The notes below the pieces were generated by a model. That model was not told where the DNA came from. It ran no database searches and was given only the letters and a program-made list of their open reading frames with translations. This document shows, piece after piece, positions 41,374 to 49,217 of a stretch of 64,000 nucleotides of DNA. The position numbers were made by a program, and so were the translations under genes. The stretch is from Paraburkholderia unamae (GTDB taxonomy: Bacteria > Pseudomonadota > Gammaproteobacteria > Burkholderiales > Burkholderiaceae): NCBI RefSeq assembly GCF_003268775.1, contig NZ_QLSU01000036.1, positions 1 to 64,000 on the forward strand. Direction: 5' to 3'. Position 1 is the stretch's first letter; every line of letters starts with the position of its first letter.

Positions 41374-43448
41374 TGGGTGACATGTTTTATCCGGGGCAGA
41401 AGGACTACATCGCCAGGCTCAATGATCTGGCGAAAAACGGCGGCGGCGCAGGTGCCGCGCTGTCCATCGGCACCGTCGAAGAGGGCGATACCGCGGCGGC
41501 CTCGATCACTGGCGATGTGCCGAACCAGAAGCTCAACCTCACGTTGCCGAAGGGCGACAAAGGAGACGCTGGCGCCAAGGGCGATACAGGCGACGCGGGC
41601 CCGAAGGGTGACATCGGCGAAACTGGGGCGAAGGGTGACAAGGGCGACGCGGGCGCGCAGGGCCCAGCCGGCGTTACGCCGCGCGGCGCGTGGTCGGGCG
41701 ACGCCGCCTATGCGGTGAACGATCTCGCAACCTACGCTGGCTCGGCGTGGCGGCGCATCGTCGCTGGCACGACGCCCACGACGCCAGACGCCGACACGGT
41801 CAACTGGGAGATCTTCGTCCACGCGGGCGCGGACAGCAGCGGCGGTGGCGGCGGCTCGGGCACCGTGAGCGTGACGGCGCCCTTGACGTCGACGGGCGGC
41901 TCGAATCCCACGCTGGGTATCAACGCGGCCACCGAGAGCGCTGCTGGCTCGATGTCGGCGGCGGACAAGACGAAGCTCGACGGCGTTGCGGCCGGCGCGG
42001 CGGCCGTGGGCAATGTGGTCGGCGCGGCGCTGGGCGGCGCGTCGGCTGGCACAGCGGCGACTGCCGCGCGCTCGGACCATGCGCACCCGCTGCCGGCGGC
42101 GGCCGACGTGGGCGCGGTGGCGGCGAGCGCAGTCGGCGCGGCGAACGGCGTCGCGCCGCTCGATTCGACCGGCAAGGTAGCGGCGGCCTATCTGCCGAGC
42201 TACGTGGACGATGTACTCGAGTATGCGAATCTCGCGGCATTTCCGGCGGCGGGCGAAACCGGCAAGATCTACGTCGCGGACGACAGCGGCAAAATCTATC
42301 GCTGGAGCGGTTCGGCGTACATCGAGATCAGCGCGTCACCCGGAAGCACGGACGCCGTTCCCGAGGGCGCGACGAACCAGTACTTCACGCCATCGCGCGT
42401 GCTCGCGACGGTGCTAACGGGCCTGTCGACGGCGACGAATGCCGTCATCAGCACGGCGGATACGGTGCTCGGCGCGCTCGGCAAGCTCCAGAAGCAGATC
42501 AGCGAATTCATCGCGCAGAAGGGTGCTGCGAGCGGTCTGGCTACGCTCGACGCGAATGGCCTCGTGCCGACCAGTCAGTTGCCCACGTCATCGGGTGGCC
42601 TGGCAGATTTCACTGATTCGCTATCGACGGCAGCGCCTAACGCCACCACCCCTGTTGTTGCTCTGACGGCGAGCAACGCTGCAACGAACGTGGATGCGGC
42701 CTATGTTCCAAAGGGGCTTGGCTCCTTTGCTCTGGCGATTGCGGACGGAGCGACGACGGGCGGGAACAAGCGTGGGAGCAGGGCAATTGACTTGCAGATC
42801 TACCGGAACGACCCCACACAAGTCGCATCCGGTGTCATTTCATGCGCCATCGGCGGCGGCAACGTCGTCAGCGCGGCATATGGCATGGCGATCGGTGCAT
42901 TCAATACGGTCTCGGGCAGCGAGGCGGCGGCTATCGGCGTTAGCTGTGTGGCCTCCGGCTACGCATCGCTTGCGACAGGGCAATATGGGACCACGAATTC
43001 AATTGCCGGGCAGGTTGCATTTGGCCATCAGGGTGGTGGAGTCGGCGCTTCGCAATTCACCCTTACCGGACTTCGCATCTCCACGGCGAGCGCGTTGGCG
43101 GCCGTCGCTACGGCAGATGGGGCCAGCGCGTCTGCGACGAACCAGCTTGTACTGCGGAACAATTCTGCCGTGTACGTCACCCTGACCGCTGTCGCTCGCA
43201 ACTCCGTGAGCGGTACTGTCGCGAAGGTGTGGAAAGGGGATGCGCTGGTTATGCGCGGCGCGAGCGCGAGCACAATCTCCATTGTCGGATCGTCGATCAG
43301 CAGCCCTTACGCTTCGTCGGCCGCTTCAGCCTGGGCGCTCGCACTGTCTGCCGACACGACGAATGGCGCATTGCAGGTCACTGTGACGGGCGCGGCCTCG
43401 ACAAACATTAACTGGCAAGTCGAACTCCTGTCGAACGAGGTGATGTGA
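41373..43448 (+). CDS. Tail fibre with collagen-like and YadA-head-like repeats
   Basis: A 691-residue fibre. After a tail-attachment N-terminus (GDMFYPGQKDYIARLNDLAK) come 13 Gly-X-Y triplets (about 61-100, e.g. GDKGDAGAKGDTGDAGPKGD), then a carbohydrate-module-like stretch (RGAWSGDAAYAVNDLATYAG). Around 490-555 there are YadA-type head repeats (MAIGAFNTVSGSEAAAIGV; GYASLATGQYGT). Both repeat types imply a trimer. It is the likely receptor-binding fibre. Confidence 0.85.
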   Translation: MGDMFYPGQKDYIARLNDLAKNGGGAGAALSIGTVEEGDTAAASITGDVPNQKLNLTLPKGDKGDAGAKGDTGDAGPKGDIGETGAKGDKGDAGAQGPAGVTPRGAWSGDAAYAVNDLATYAGSAWRRIVAGTTPTTPDADTVNWEIFVHAGADSSGGGGGSGTVSVTAPLTSTGGSNPTLGINAATESAAGSMSAADKTKLDGVAAGAAAVGNVVGAALGGASAGTAATAARSDHAHPLPAAADVGAVAASAVGAANGVAPLDSTGKVAAAYLPSYVDDVLEYANLAAFPAAGETGKIYVADDSGKIYRWSGSAYIEISASPGSTDAVPEGATNQYFTPSRVLATVLTGLSTATNAVISTADTVLGALGKLQKQISEFIAQKGAASGLATLDANGLVPTSQLPTSSGGLADFTDSLSTAAPNATTPVVALTASNAATNVDAAYVPKGLGSFALAIADGATTGGNKRGSRAIDLQIYRNDPTQVASGVISCAIGGGNVVSAAYGMAIGAFNTVSGSEAAAIGVSCVASGYASLATGQYGTTNSIAGQVAFGHQGGGVGASQFTLTGLRISTASALAAVATADGASASATNQLVLRNNSAVYVTLTAVARNSVSGTVAKVWKGDALVMRGASASTISIVGSSISSPYASSAASAWALALSADTTNGALQVTVTGAASTNINWQVELLSNEVM

Positions 43449-43915
43449 TGGCGATTCCGCAACCGCCCTATATCTATGCGACGCAGGCCGAAGCGGAGGC
43501 CGCGTCGAACGCGCTATACCTGGCGCAGAACCCGGCTGGCACCACAGAGCTGCTTTACGGATGGGTCGTCAACGCCGCTGGCCAGTATCAGCTTGCGGCC
43601 CCCGATGCGGCTGTCGTGACAGCGCCCGCTGCGTCGGATACCGCGCCGACCGTTTCCGATTACACGATCGCAGTGCAGGCTTTGCTCGACAGCAAGGCAA
43701 GCGAGCGCAATTACGACGGCATCCTGTCGGCGTGCACGTATGCGACCAGTGCAAACGCGAAGTTCGCCGCCGAAGGGCAAGCGTGCATCGCGTGGCGAGA
43801 CGCCTGCTGGTCGTATTGCTATCAGGCACTCGCTGATGTTCAGGCGGGCAAGCGTGCCCCGCCGACGATTCCCGATCTGCTTGCGGAGTTGCCCGCGCTC
43901 GTGTGGCCGGACTAG
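43445..43915 (+). CDS. Fibre-associated protein / possible fibre chaperone
   Basis: A 156-residue protein whose ATGATG start overlaps the fibre stop. N-terminus PQPPYIYATQAEAEAASNAL is variable; the C-terminal half (DYTIAVQALLDSKASERNYD; WRDACWSYCYQALADVQAGK) matches the pattern of short proteins encoded after phage fibres and sometimes called fibre assembly proteins. Confidence 0.65.
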   Translation: MMAIPQPPYIYATQAEAEAASNALYLAQNPAGTTELLYGWVVNAAGQYQLAAPDAAVVTAPAASDTAPTVSDYTIAVQALLDSKASERNYDGILSACTYATSANAKFAAEGQACIAWRDACWSYCYQALADVQAGKRAPPTIPDLLAELPALVWPD

Positions 43916-43955
43916 ATCTAGTCCCGAAAAACCTCACCAATACGTTTCGCAATAT

Positions 43956-43980
43956 GGCTGCCTTCGGGCGGCCTTTTTTT
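43956..43980 (+). terminator. Late-operon hairpin 7
   Basis: GGCTGCC-TTCG-GGCGGCC and seven T, between the fibre block and the lysis genes. Confidence 0.75.
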
Positions 43981-43992
43981 ACCGGGGACCTG

Positions 43993-44175
43993 ATGAATCG
44001 AAGCGACCTTGCTGCGAGCGTTGTGAAGGCAGCGCCGGCCGTGGGCGGCAACTTCTGGCTCTGGCTTCAGAGCCACGACATCAACTGGTGGGTGGCGCTC
44101 CTGACGGCGGGATACATCCTGCTTCAGGCGTTTTACCTCATCAAGAACGGCGGCCGTAAGGGGGCGGGCGAATGA
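43993..44175 (+). CDS. Holin
   Basis: A 60-residue protein with one clear membrane span (WWVALLTAGYILLQAFYLI), short charged C-terminus (KNGGRKGAGE), lying immediately before the lysozyme gene with a 4-base overlap. Size, span and position identify it as a holin that opens the inner membrane at lysis. Confidence 0.75.
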   Translation: MNRSDLAASVVKAAPAVGGNFWLWLQSHDINWWVALLTAGYILLQAFYLIKNGGRKGAGE

Positions 44176-44627
44176 ATCTGACATTGCTATACGCCGAGCT
44201 GCGCCGCGACGAGGCCGTGCGGCGCTGGCCGTACAAGGACACGTCCACGCCGCCGAAGAACACGACGGGCGTCGGGCACAACCTCGACGCCTCGCCGCTG
44301 CCCGCCGGTTGGACCTATCCGCTCTCCGACGCGCAGATCACGCAGTTGCTGACCTCCGATGTTGCCGACACGTTTCACCAACTCGACGCCTATCTGCCGT
44401 GGTGGCGCACGCTGAGCGAAGTGCGCCAGCGCGTGATCGCGAACATGTGCTTCAACCTCGGCATCACCCGGCTGCTCGGCTTCAAGAAGGCGCTCGCCGC
44501 GATGCAGGCGCACGACTGGAGCGCCAGCGCCGCAGAGATGAAGGACTCGGCGTGGTACGGGCAGGTGAAGAGCCGGGCCGTGCGCCTGTGCAGCGCGATG
44601 CTCACCGACGTCATGCCGACTGCCTAG
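44172..44627 (+). CDS. Endolysin, T4-lysozyme type (GH24-like)
   Basis: A 151-residue muramidase. The catalytic Glu lies in ELRRDEAVRRWPYKDT, followed by the TTGVGHNL block that carries the Thr of the Glu-Asp-Thr triad. The C-terminal half has LSEVRQRVIANMCFNLG and LLGFKKALAAM as in phage lysozymes. No signal sequence, so release depends on the holin. Confidence 0.85.
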   Translation: MNLTLLYAELRRDEAVRRWPYKDTSTPPKNTTGVGHNLDASPLPAGWTYPLSDAQITQLLTSDVADTFHQLDAYLPWWRTLSEVRQRVIANMCFNLGITRLLGFKKALAAMQAHDWSASAAEMKDSAWYGQVKSRAVRLCSAMLTDVMPTA

Positions 44628-44648
44628 CCGATCAAACGACCATCAAGG

Positions 44649-44669
44649 AGCCGCCTCGTGCGGCTTTTT
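44649..44669 (+). terminator. Late-operon hairpin 8
   Basis: AGCCGC-CTCGT-GCGGCT and a T run, after the lysozyme. Confidence 0.7.
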
Positions 44670-44706
44670 CTTTTTCCGGCCGCGCGCCGGTTCGAAAGGA
44701 GGATCT

Positions 44707-44937
44707 ATGGACAAAACGTCGAGCATCGTGACGGGCGGTGCGACGCTCACCGCGGCGTCGCTCGTGCCTGCCGTGCAGTGGGTATCGGGCGGCTGTCATC
44801 TGCCGATGCCGCTCGAAGTGCAACTGCTCATCTCGGGCGCCATCGTCACCATCATTCACGCCGCGCGCAACTGGTGGGTGGCGCGCGCCGCGCGCGCTGC
44901 TGCTAAGGCGTCCGCCGCACCGGCCGCGCAGTCGTGA
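44707..44937 (+). CDS. Second small membrane protein of the lysis region
   Basis: A 76-residue protein with two hydrophobic segments (GGATLTAASLVPAVQWV; VQLLISGAIVTIIHAARNWW) and an Ala-rich tail. AAAGGAGG precedes the ATG. It could be a second holin or an antiholin. Its stop overlaps the start of the following lipoprotein gene. Confidence 0.65.
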   Translation: MDKTSSIVTGGATLTAASLVPAVQWVSGGCHLPMPLEVQLLISGAIVTIIHAARNWWVARAARAAAKASAAPAAQS

Positions 44938-45134
44938 TCCGCGCCGCGCTCGCTGCGCTCACCCTGGCCGGCTGCACTCACGTGCAGGTCCTGCCGCTCA
45001 TCAATCCCGACACGCACGACATTTCCTGCTGCGTGGCCTATGCGGAAATCCCGCCGTCGACGCGCATGAGCGTCACGGTCAAGAAAGGCAGCACCGGAAC
45101 ATCCGTCAAGTTCGGCGCCCGCTGGCGCTTCTGA
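44934..45134 (+). CDS. Small lipoprotein of the lysis region
   Basis: A 66-residue protein, GTG start. A short signal ends in the lipobox LTLAGC at residues 9-14, giving a mature lipoprotein of about 53 residues (THVQVLPLINPDTHD...; VKKGSTGTSVKFGARWRF). It lacks the Pro-rich pattern of Rz1. Role in outer-membrane disruption is possible but not shown. Confidence 0.6.
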   Translation: MIRAALAALTLAGCTHVQVLPLINPDTHDISCCVAYAEIPPSTRMSVTVKKGSTGTSVKFGARWRF

Positions 45135-45180
45135 TTTTTCTCCCGCCGCACTCGCGGCACATCTCAAGAGGGTAATCACC

Positions 45181-45660
45181 ATGAAACGTATGCTGCTCAT
45201 CGCGGCAGGTCTTGTCGCGTCCATCGCTTTCGCAGGCTGCACGTCGCAGGCCCAGCAGACCATCGAATCGCTCGCGAGCAACGCGCAAGGCAAGGTGCTG
45301 AAGGCCTGCGGGCTCGTTCAGCCCGCGCTGCTCGATCTCAGCGCGCTCGTGCCGGCCGATCCGAACCTGAAGAAGCTGGCCGACGACAACGGCAAGTTGT
45401 GCGCGGCCGTTGCGCAGCTCGACGCCACCAACGCCAAGAGCCTGGTCGATACCGTCATCCCGCAGGCGATCGGCCTCGTCTCGCTGCTGCCGCTCGACGC
45501 GGCCACCGCGACAGCGATCAAGCTCGCGCTCGGCGCCGCGTCTATTGCGCTCTCGAACTGGCTCGACGTGTACGGCGCGCCGGTCCAGACGGCAGCGCCG
45601 GCCGCCGCGTCCGGTGCGTCGGAGGCCTCCGCGCCGCTTGCCGCGTCGAGCGCGTCGTGA
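45181..45660 (+). CDS. Lipoprotein with C-terminal hydrophobic segment
   Basis: A 159-residue protein. Signal MKRMLLIAAGLVASIAFAGC with lipidation at the Cys. A helical middle (ADDNGKLCAAVAQLDATNAK) is followed by a hydrophobic stretch (ATATAIKLALGAASIALSNW) and an Ala/Ser-rich tail. Lipobox plus C-terminal hydrophobic helix is the topology of unimolecular spanins; no Rz/Rz1 pair is present. It could also be an exclusion lipoprotein. The stop overlaps the lipase start. Confidence 0.6.
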   Translation: MKRMLLIAAGLVASIAFAGCTSQAQQTIESLASNAQGKVLKACGLVQPALLDLSALVPADPNLKKLADDNGKLCAAVAQLDATNAKSLVDTVIPQAIGLVSLLPLDAATATAIKLALGAASIALSNWLDVYGAPVQTAAPAAASGASEASAPLAASSAS

Positions 45661-46367
45661 ATCGCGCGGCGATCCTCGCCGCGGCGCGCCGGGCGAATGC
45701 CGCCTACGTCATGAACCCGGCGCAGTCGAAAGCGGCATTCGAGGCGCTCGGGTGCATGTGGCTCGGGCAGTTCAGGGACGGCGACAGCCAGGCGGTGCTG
45801 TCGCGCGACGCGGGCGGCGTCTATCTCTCGATCAGCGGGACGCGCTTCAGCGCGCTCCAGATCGGCGATCTGCTCGACGACATCGACTTGTGGCCGGTGG
45901 ACGTGGGCGGCGGCGCGCAGGTGACGCGCGGCGCGTACGAGGCATGCGACGAGATCTGGGCGTGGGCGAAGGCGCTCGTGCCGCGCGGCACCGTGTTCAA
46001 CGTCGAGGGGCATTCGCTCGGCGGCTGGCGCACGACGTACACGCCGCTGTTCCTGCCGGCGGCGCAGATCGGCGCGCTGCACGCGTTCGAACCGCCGAAG
46101 GGCGCGAACCTCGCGTATTACCGGCGCTTCAGTGCTGAGCTCGCGAAGCTGGTGATCGTTGCGAACGGGAGGGATGCGTGGTTCGGGTATCCGCGCCTCG
46201 ACCCGCGCTGGATCCACCGGCCCGGCGAGATGCTGCATTTACGTGAGCAAGGCGGCTGCGTGATCGACACCGCGGAGTGGCCGGGCGGCCTTGACCTGAA
46301 CGACCACAGCATGGATCTCGTGGAAAACAGGTTGGCGGCGTGGGCCGCGCCGTTGGTGACGCCATGA
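45657..46367 (+). CDS. Phage-encoded lipase/esterase
   Basis: A 236-residue alpha/beta hydrolase, GTG start overlapping the previous stop. The nucleophile elbow is EGHSLGGWR; a preceding strand (GTVFNV) and later DAWFGYPRLDPRWIHRPGE and a C-terminal His (LNDHSMDL) complete a class 3-type triad. No signal peptide. It is the last gene of the late operon and may help envelope disruption. Its last 183 bases recur, damaged, at 46715-46905. Confidence 0.75.
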   Translation: MNRAAILAAARRANAAYVMNPAQSKAAFEALGCMWLGQFRDGDSQAVLSRDAGGVYLSISGTRFSALQIGDLLDDIDLWPVDVGGGAQVTRGAYEACDEIWAWAKALVPRGTVFNVEGHSLGGWRTTYTPLFLPAAQIGALHAFEPPKGANLAYYRRFSAELAKLVIVANGRDAWFGYPRLDPRWIHRPGEMLHLREQGGCVIDTAEWPGGLDLNDHSMDLVENRLAAWAAPLVTP

Positions 46368-46381
46368 AAAGAGGCCGCCGC

Positions 46382-46666
46382 TCACTGGAGGAGCGCGGCG
46401 GCCTGAACTATGTCTTCCAGCATGGATGCGCTGGAGGTTGCAGGGTAGATGCAACCGGTTTGTAAGGTATCAGGGATGCCGCGCGGTGTCCATGTTCTGA
46501 AACCTGTGGAAGCGTCACAGCCAAAAAAGTGCCCGCCGCACACGGGGAGCGGCGGGCGCATATAACCAAGGGCGGTTGCGAGCGCCCCTGGAGGGCCGGG
46601 TTGCGCTTGAGCAAACGCAAACCCGTTCGTAAGGTAGCAAAGCGCCCAATTGGTGTCTACCGACAT
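46382..46666 (-). CDS. Orphan protein inserted beside the lipase
   Basis: A 94-residue protein on the opposite strand to the late genes, starting at ATG 46666. Notable segments are DTNWALCYLTNGFAFAQAQP, then RPPLPVCGGHFFGCD with three Cys, and TGFRTWTPRGIPDTLQTGC. It is bracketed by the lipase end and its damaged copy, so it arrived or was exchanged as a unit. No family is recognised. Confidence 0.5.
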   Translation of the reverse strand: MSVDTNWALCYLTNGFAFAQAQPGPPGALATALGYMRPPLPVCGGHFFGCDASTGFRTWTPRGIPDTLQTGCIYPATSSASMLEDIVQAAALLQ

Positions 46667-46714
46667 GAAGCGCAAAAGGTCAGTGGCTACCTCGGGTCCG
46701 CTGACAAGAAGGTC

Positions 46715-46905
46715 GGTTATCCGCGCCTAGATCCGCGCTGGATTCACCGGCCTGGGGAGATGCTGCATTTGTCCGAGCAGGGCGCGCGCGCGTCATCGGC
46801 ACGGCGGCGTGGCCACGTGGCCTCGATCTGGATGACCACAGCATGGATCTGGTCGTTGAGCGGCTTGTGGTGTGGAACTTCGCTACGTCGGCTGGTGGCG
46901 TATGA
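46715..46905 (+). pseudogene. Damaged copy of the lipase 3' end
   Basis: Begins YPRLDPRWIHRPGEMLHL as in the intact lipase, then loses frame in a GC-rich run; the shifted frame continues VIGTAAWPRGLDLDDHSMDL and ends at TGA 46905. It corresponds to 46185-46367. It looks like a remnant of a related lipase gene left after recombination. Confidence 0.8.
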
Positions 46906-46949
46906 GACTGGGCCCGCCGCGAGGCGAGCGGGGCCGATCTCTTTTGGGG

Positions 46950-47969
46950 TTAGGATCCCGGCACCGTTGGTGGTGCAAACGGCGGTGCGATTGGCGGAGC
47001 CACCGGCATCTGGAGCAACTGAATCAAGCCTTGAGGAATGGCCGGCTGCTGAACCGGGACGCCGCCCATTAGCAGAAAGCACTTACCGAGGTGATTCTCG
47101 ATGAGCTTCCCGACTACCGTGTTCTGGAACGTCAAGGTCGTCGCGTGATACAGCGACAGCACCTCGTCCTGCAACGTCTCATCCTTTTCCAGAGGCAGTA
47201 TTTTAATGCCCTTCGCTTGGAGAGTTTCTCGCGCCAGATACCGAGAATGCGTTTTGTGCTCTGTATGGTTTGCAAGCCATTCCGCAGTAGCACGCGCCTG
47301 CGCTGGGTTGTCCTTCAGCATGTAGGAGGTTAGCCATTCCTCGACGAGCTTTTTGGACAGGGCGTTCGCATTGTCGCAGCGGATCAGCAGATCGGGTCCG
47401 AATTGACCAAGCATGGGAATCCATGAAGCGAGCTTAGATTGATCCCCGGAGATTTCCTTTTGAGCCTTGTTGAATTGCTCGACAATCGCCTGAGCCGGTA
47501 CGGCCCTCGGACCGAGCGGCGTTTGCATCACGAATTGCGGGTCGATGGGGCCCAGAAACGAATGCTTGCCCATTACGACTTCATCGCAAGCCATGCAGAT
47601 CATCGTCGCCGCTGACATCGCCGCATAAGGCACAATTGCTCGGATGTGTTGGAACTTTGACCGGAGGTAGCGAACGAATGCCTCGGCCGCGTCGATGGAG
47701 CCACCGGGACTGTGAATGACCAAGTCGAGTTCCGTAGAGTCGATGCCCTTCATCACCTCCATCAGGCCTTGGATGTCAGCAATATCGACCGACAGGACGG
47801 TAGGGTCCATGTTCGGAAGCGGGGAGACCCAACGCGTTGCATAGACGATGACCGGTCGCTTGGTGTGCTGATGAAGTCGCACCAAATACTTCTTCCGGAC
47901 TGCATCAAGCTGCATTACGGGCTGTTGCGAAGTATTGATTTCTGTAAGGATCTCGCCCCAACTCGGCAT
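46950..47969 (-). CDS. SDH-family Clp-fold serine proteinase
   Basis: A 339-residue protein of the serine dehydrogenase proteinase family, related to SppA and ClpP. Oxyanion segment LVIHSPGGSIDAAEA (84-97), nucleophile Ser119 in YAAMSAATMICMACDEVVMG, then SFLGPIDPQF. A long helical region follows (NALSKKLVEEWLTSYMLKDN), and a Pro-rich tail (VAPPIAPPFAPPTVPGS). No signal peptide or membrane span, so cytoplasmic. A ribosome site TGAGG overlaps the stop of the small upstream gene eight bases away, so the two are co-translated. Accessory, possibly a defence or host-modulation gene. Confidence 0.85.
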   Translation of the reverse strand: MPSWGEILTEINTSQQPVMQLDAVRKKYLVRLHQHTKRPVIVYATRWVSPLPNMDPTVLSVDIADIQGLMEVMKGIDSTELDLVIHSPGGSIDAAEAFVRYLRSKFQHIRAIVPYAAMSAATMICMACDEVVMGKHSFLGPIDPQFVMQTPLGPRAVPAQAIVEQFNKAQKEISGDQSKLASWIPMLGQFGPDLLIRCDNANALSKKLVEEWLTSYMLKDNPAQARATAEWLANHTEHKTHSRYLARETLQAKGIKILPLEKDETLQDEVLSLYHATTLTFQNTVVGKLIENHLGKCFLLMGGVPVQQPAIPQGLIQLLQMPVAPPIAPPFAPPTVPGS

Positions 47970-47977
47970 CGTGGACC

Positions 47978-48166
47978 TCAGTAGCTATGCGTAGAGGGAA
48001 CTGCTGGAATCGTGGCCGCAACGACCGAGTTCACCATCTGATTGGTGGAGACACTGTTAGCGCAGGCGCTGTACAGCTTCATTGCGTCCGCCACGCCCGG
48101 CTGCGCGAGAGCCTGTCTCATGAGCACATCGTACTGGTCGACGATGGTAAGCGGTTTTGAGTCCAT
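47978..48166 (-). CDS. Small partner of the SDH proteinase
   Basis: A 62-residue protein starting at ATG 48166, with GGAGAGAACA upstream. Helical (SKPLTIVDQYDVLMRQALAQ; VADAMKLYSACANSVSTNQM) with a Val/Pro-rich tail. Eight bases separate its stop from the proteinase start. It could be a substrate, adaptor or inhibitor of the proteinase. No family recognised. Confidence 0.6.
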   Translation of the reverse strand: MDSKPLTIVDQYDVLMRQALAQPGVADAMKLYSACANSVSTNQMVNSVVAATIPAVPSTHSY

Positions 48167-48488
48167 TGTTCTCTCCAAAATTAGTGGCAGTAGATGCGAT
48201 GTTGCGCGATTCTAGCAGCAAAATTTTGTTTCAAATTATTGATTATGCTAGACAATTGACCGCAATTCGCGGTCCCGCCGCATTCCGCGACTGTCAATCT
48301 TCCCTATGCTTGCATCCGGTGTCGGTGACATAGATCACATTATTTGGTGATTGCGCGGGCCTTTGCGTCGTTGGCTAACACTGCGGGCGCATCTCAGACG
48401 TTGGATGTGAAGGCGTCGATTATTTAAAATTACGCTGCTGACGTCCCGCCGTCCATGTTTCCAATCCTTTTGCCACCCTAGGCGGCAT
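48167..48488. other. AT-rich promoter region of the SDH pair
   Basis: About 320 bp without a gene. It is clearly less GC-rich than the rest of the window, and contains the inverted repeat GACCGC-AATTC-GCGGTC (48258-48274), a possible operator or terminator. It probably holds the leftward promoter of the proteinase pair and the end of the operon to its right. Confidence 0.45.
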
Positions 48489-48722
48489 CTAGTCGTTGAG
48501 TTCCTTGCGGTTTGGCCGGTCGAGGCGCTCGTGTTCTCGGACGCCCTGGGGGAATTCCTTCAGCGAAGACGCGGTTGGCGCGGAGCCGACTGTGCAAGAA
48601 GGGCGGAAATTCTCAGTTTCAGCCACGCTATTCGCGCTCGCCGGCTCCTCGCTCACCGGGGCGCCTGAGCTTACGTAAATTTCCAGTCGCTTCAATTTAT
48701 CTTGCATATCTTCGAGCGTCAT
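48489..48722 (-). CDS. Small protein in SOS operon
   Basis: A 77-residue protein, ATG 48722 with GGGAAG just before. The N-terminus is a short helix (TLEDMQDKLKRLEIYVSSG); the rest is polar and probably disordered (SCTVGSAPTASSLKEFPQG). It lies 66 bases after the LexA-controlled gene on the same strand. Confidence 0.45.
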   Translation of the reverse strand: MTLEDMQDKLKRLEIYVSSGAPVSEEPASANSVAETENFRPSCTVGSAPTASSLKEFPQGVREHERLDRPNRKELND

Positions 48723-48788
48723 ATCTTCCCGCTCTGGAGGTTATGCAGATTGACGGACTCGGGGCACGCTTGAACGCGTGCGCCTGCC

Positions 48789-49040
48789 TCAGCTTTGACG
48801 AGTTGTACGCAGATAGTTTGGATGGTCCCACGGTTTTGTGCTGCCGGTGCTCGAATAGTCGGTGTCGGCCCTGGCCACGTTGCGGTCGCGCCTCGTATCT
48901 TCGAGGCGCTCGGTTCCGGCCGCGCCATACGCCCACCATCGCTCGGCCTCGAAGTCGGTCATCCAGAAGTTGGTTTCCTTCCTGCCGCCCCAGTGGCCTT
49001 GCTCCACAAAGGCCCAGCGGTATTCCCAGATCGGTTCCAT
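48789..49040 (-). CDS. LexA-controlled small protein at the right end
   Basis: An 83-residue, Trp-rich protein (MEPIWEYRWAFVEQGHWGGR; TNFWMTDFEAERWWAYGAAG). AGGAGCGAGCC precedes ATG 49040 and a perfect SOS box begins 17 bp upstream. The Trp-rich N-terminal half looks folded; the C-terminal part (TRRDRNVARADTDYSSTG) is polar. No family recognised. Confidence 0.6.
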   Translation of the reverse strand: MEPIWEYRWAFVEQGHWGGRKETNFWMTDFEAERWWAYGAAGTERLEDTRRDRNVARADTDYSSTGSTKPWDHPNYLRTTRQS

Positions 49041-49056
49041 GGCTCGCTCCTAAACA

Positions 49057-49072
49057 CTGTATAAACGTACAG
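49057..49072 (-). promoter_or_regulatory. LexA (SOS) box 2
   Basis: CTGTATAAACGTACAG on the + strand, a perfect CTGT-N8-ACAG; on the minus strand it includes a TATACA -10-like element for the gene ending at 48789. Confidence 0.85.
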
Positions 49073-49198
49073 TAGTCTAGCGCGTTCGCAAGCACCTAAT
49101 CGCCGCATTTTATGCGGCGAAAGCGCTGCGCAATCACCGCATAAATCGGCCGCAGAAACAAAAAAAGCCCCGATTAACGGAGCCAATTTCGATTTTGC

Positions 49199-49207
49199 AA
49201 AGGTACA
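49199..49207 (+). other. Candidate integrase arm site R1
   Basis: AAAGGTACA; third of four copies of the end-specific motif. Confidence 0.45.
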
Positions 49208-49217
49208 ACTGCGATTC

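Noticed and set aside
46529..47104. Open frame of 191 codons on the + strand
   Set aside because: It runs through the damaged lipase copy in a mixed frame and into the antisense of the proteinase gene; only the short lipase-like stretch is meaningful.
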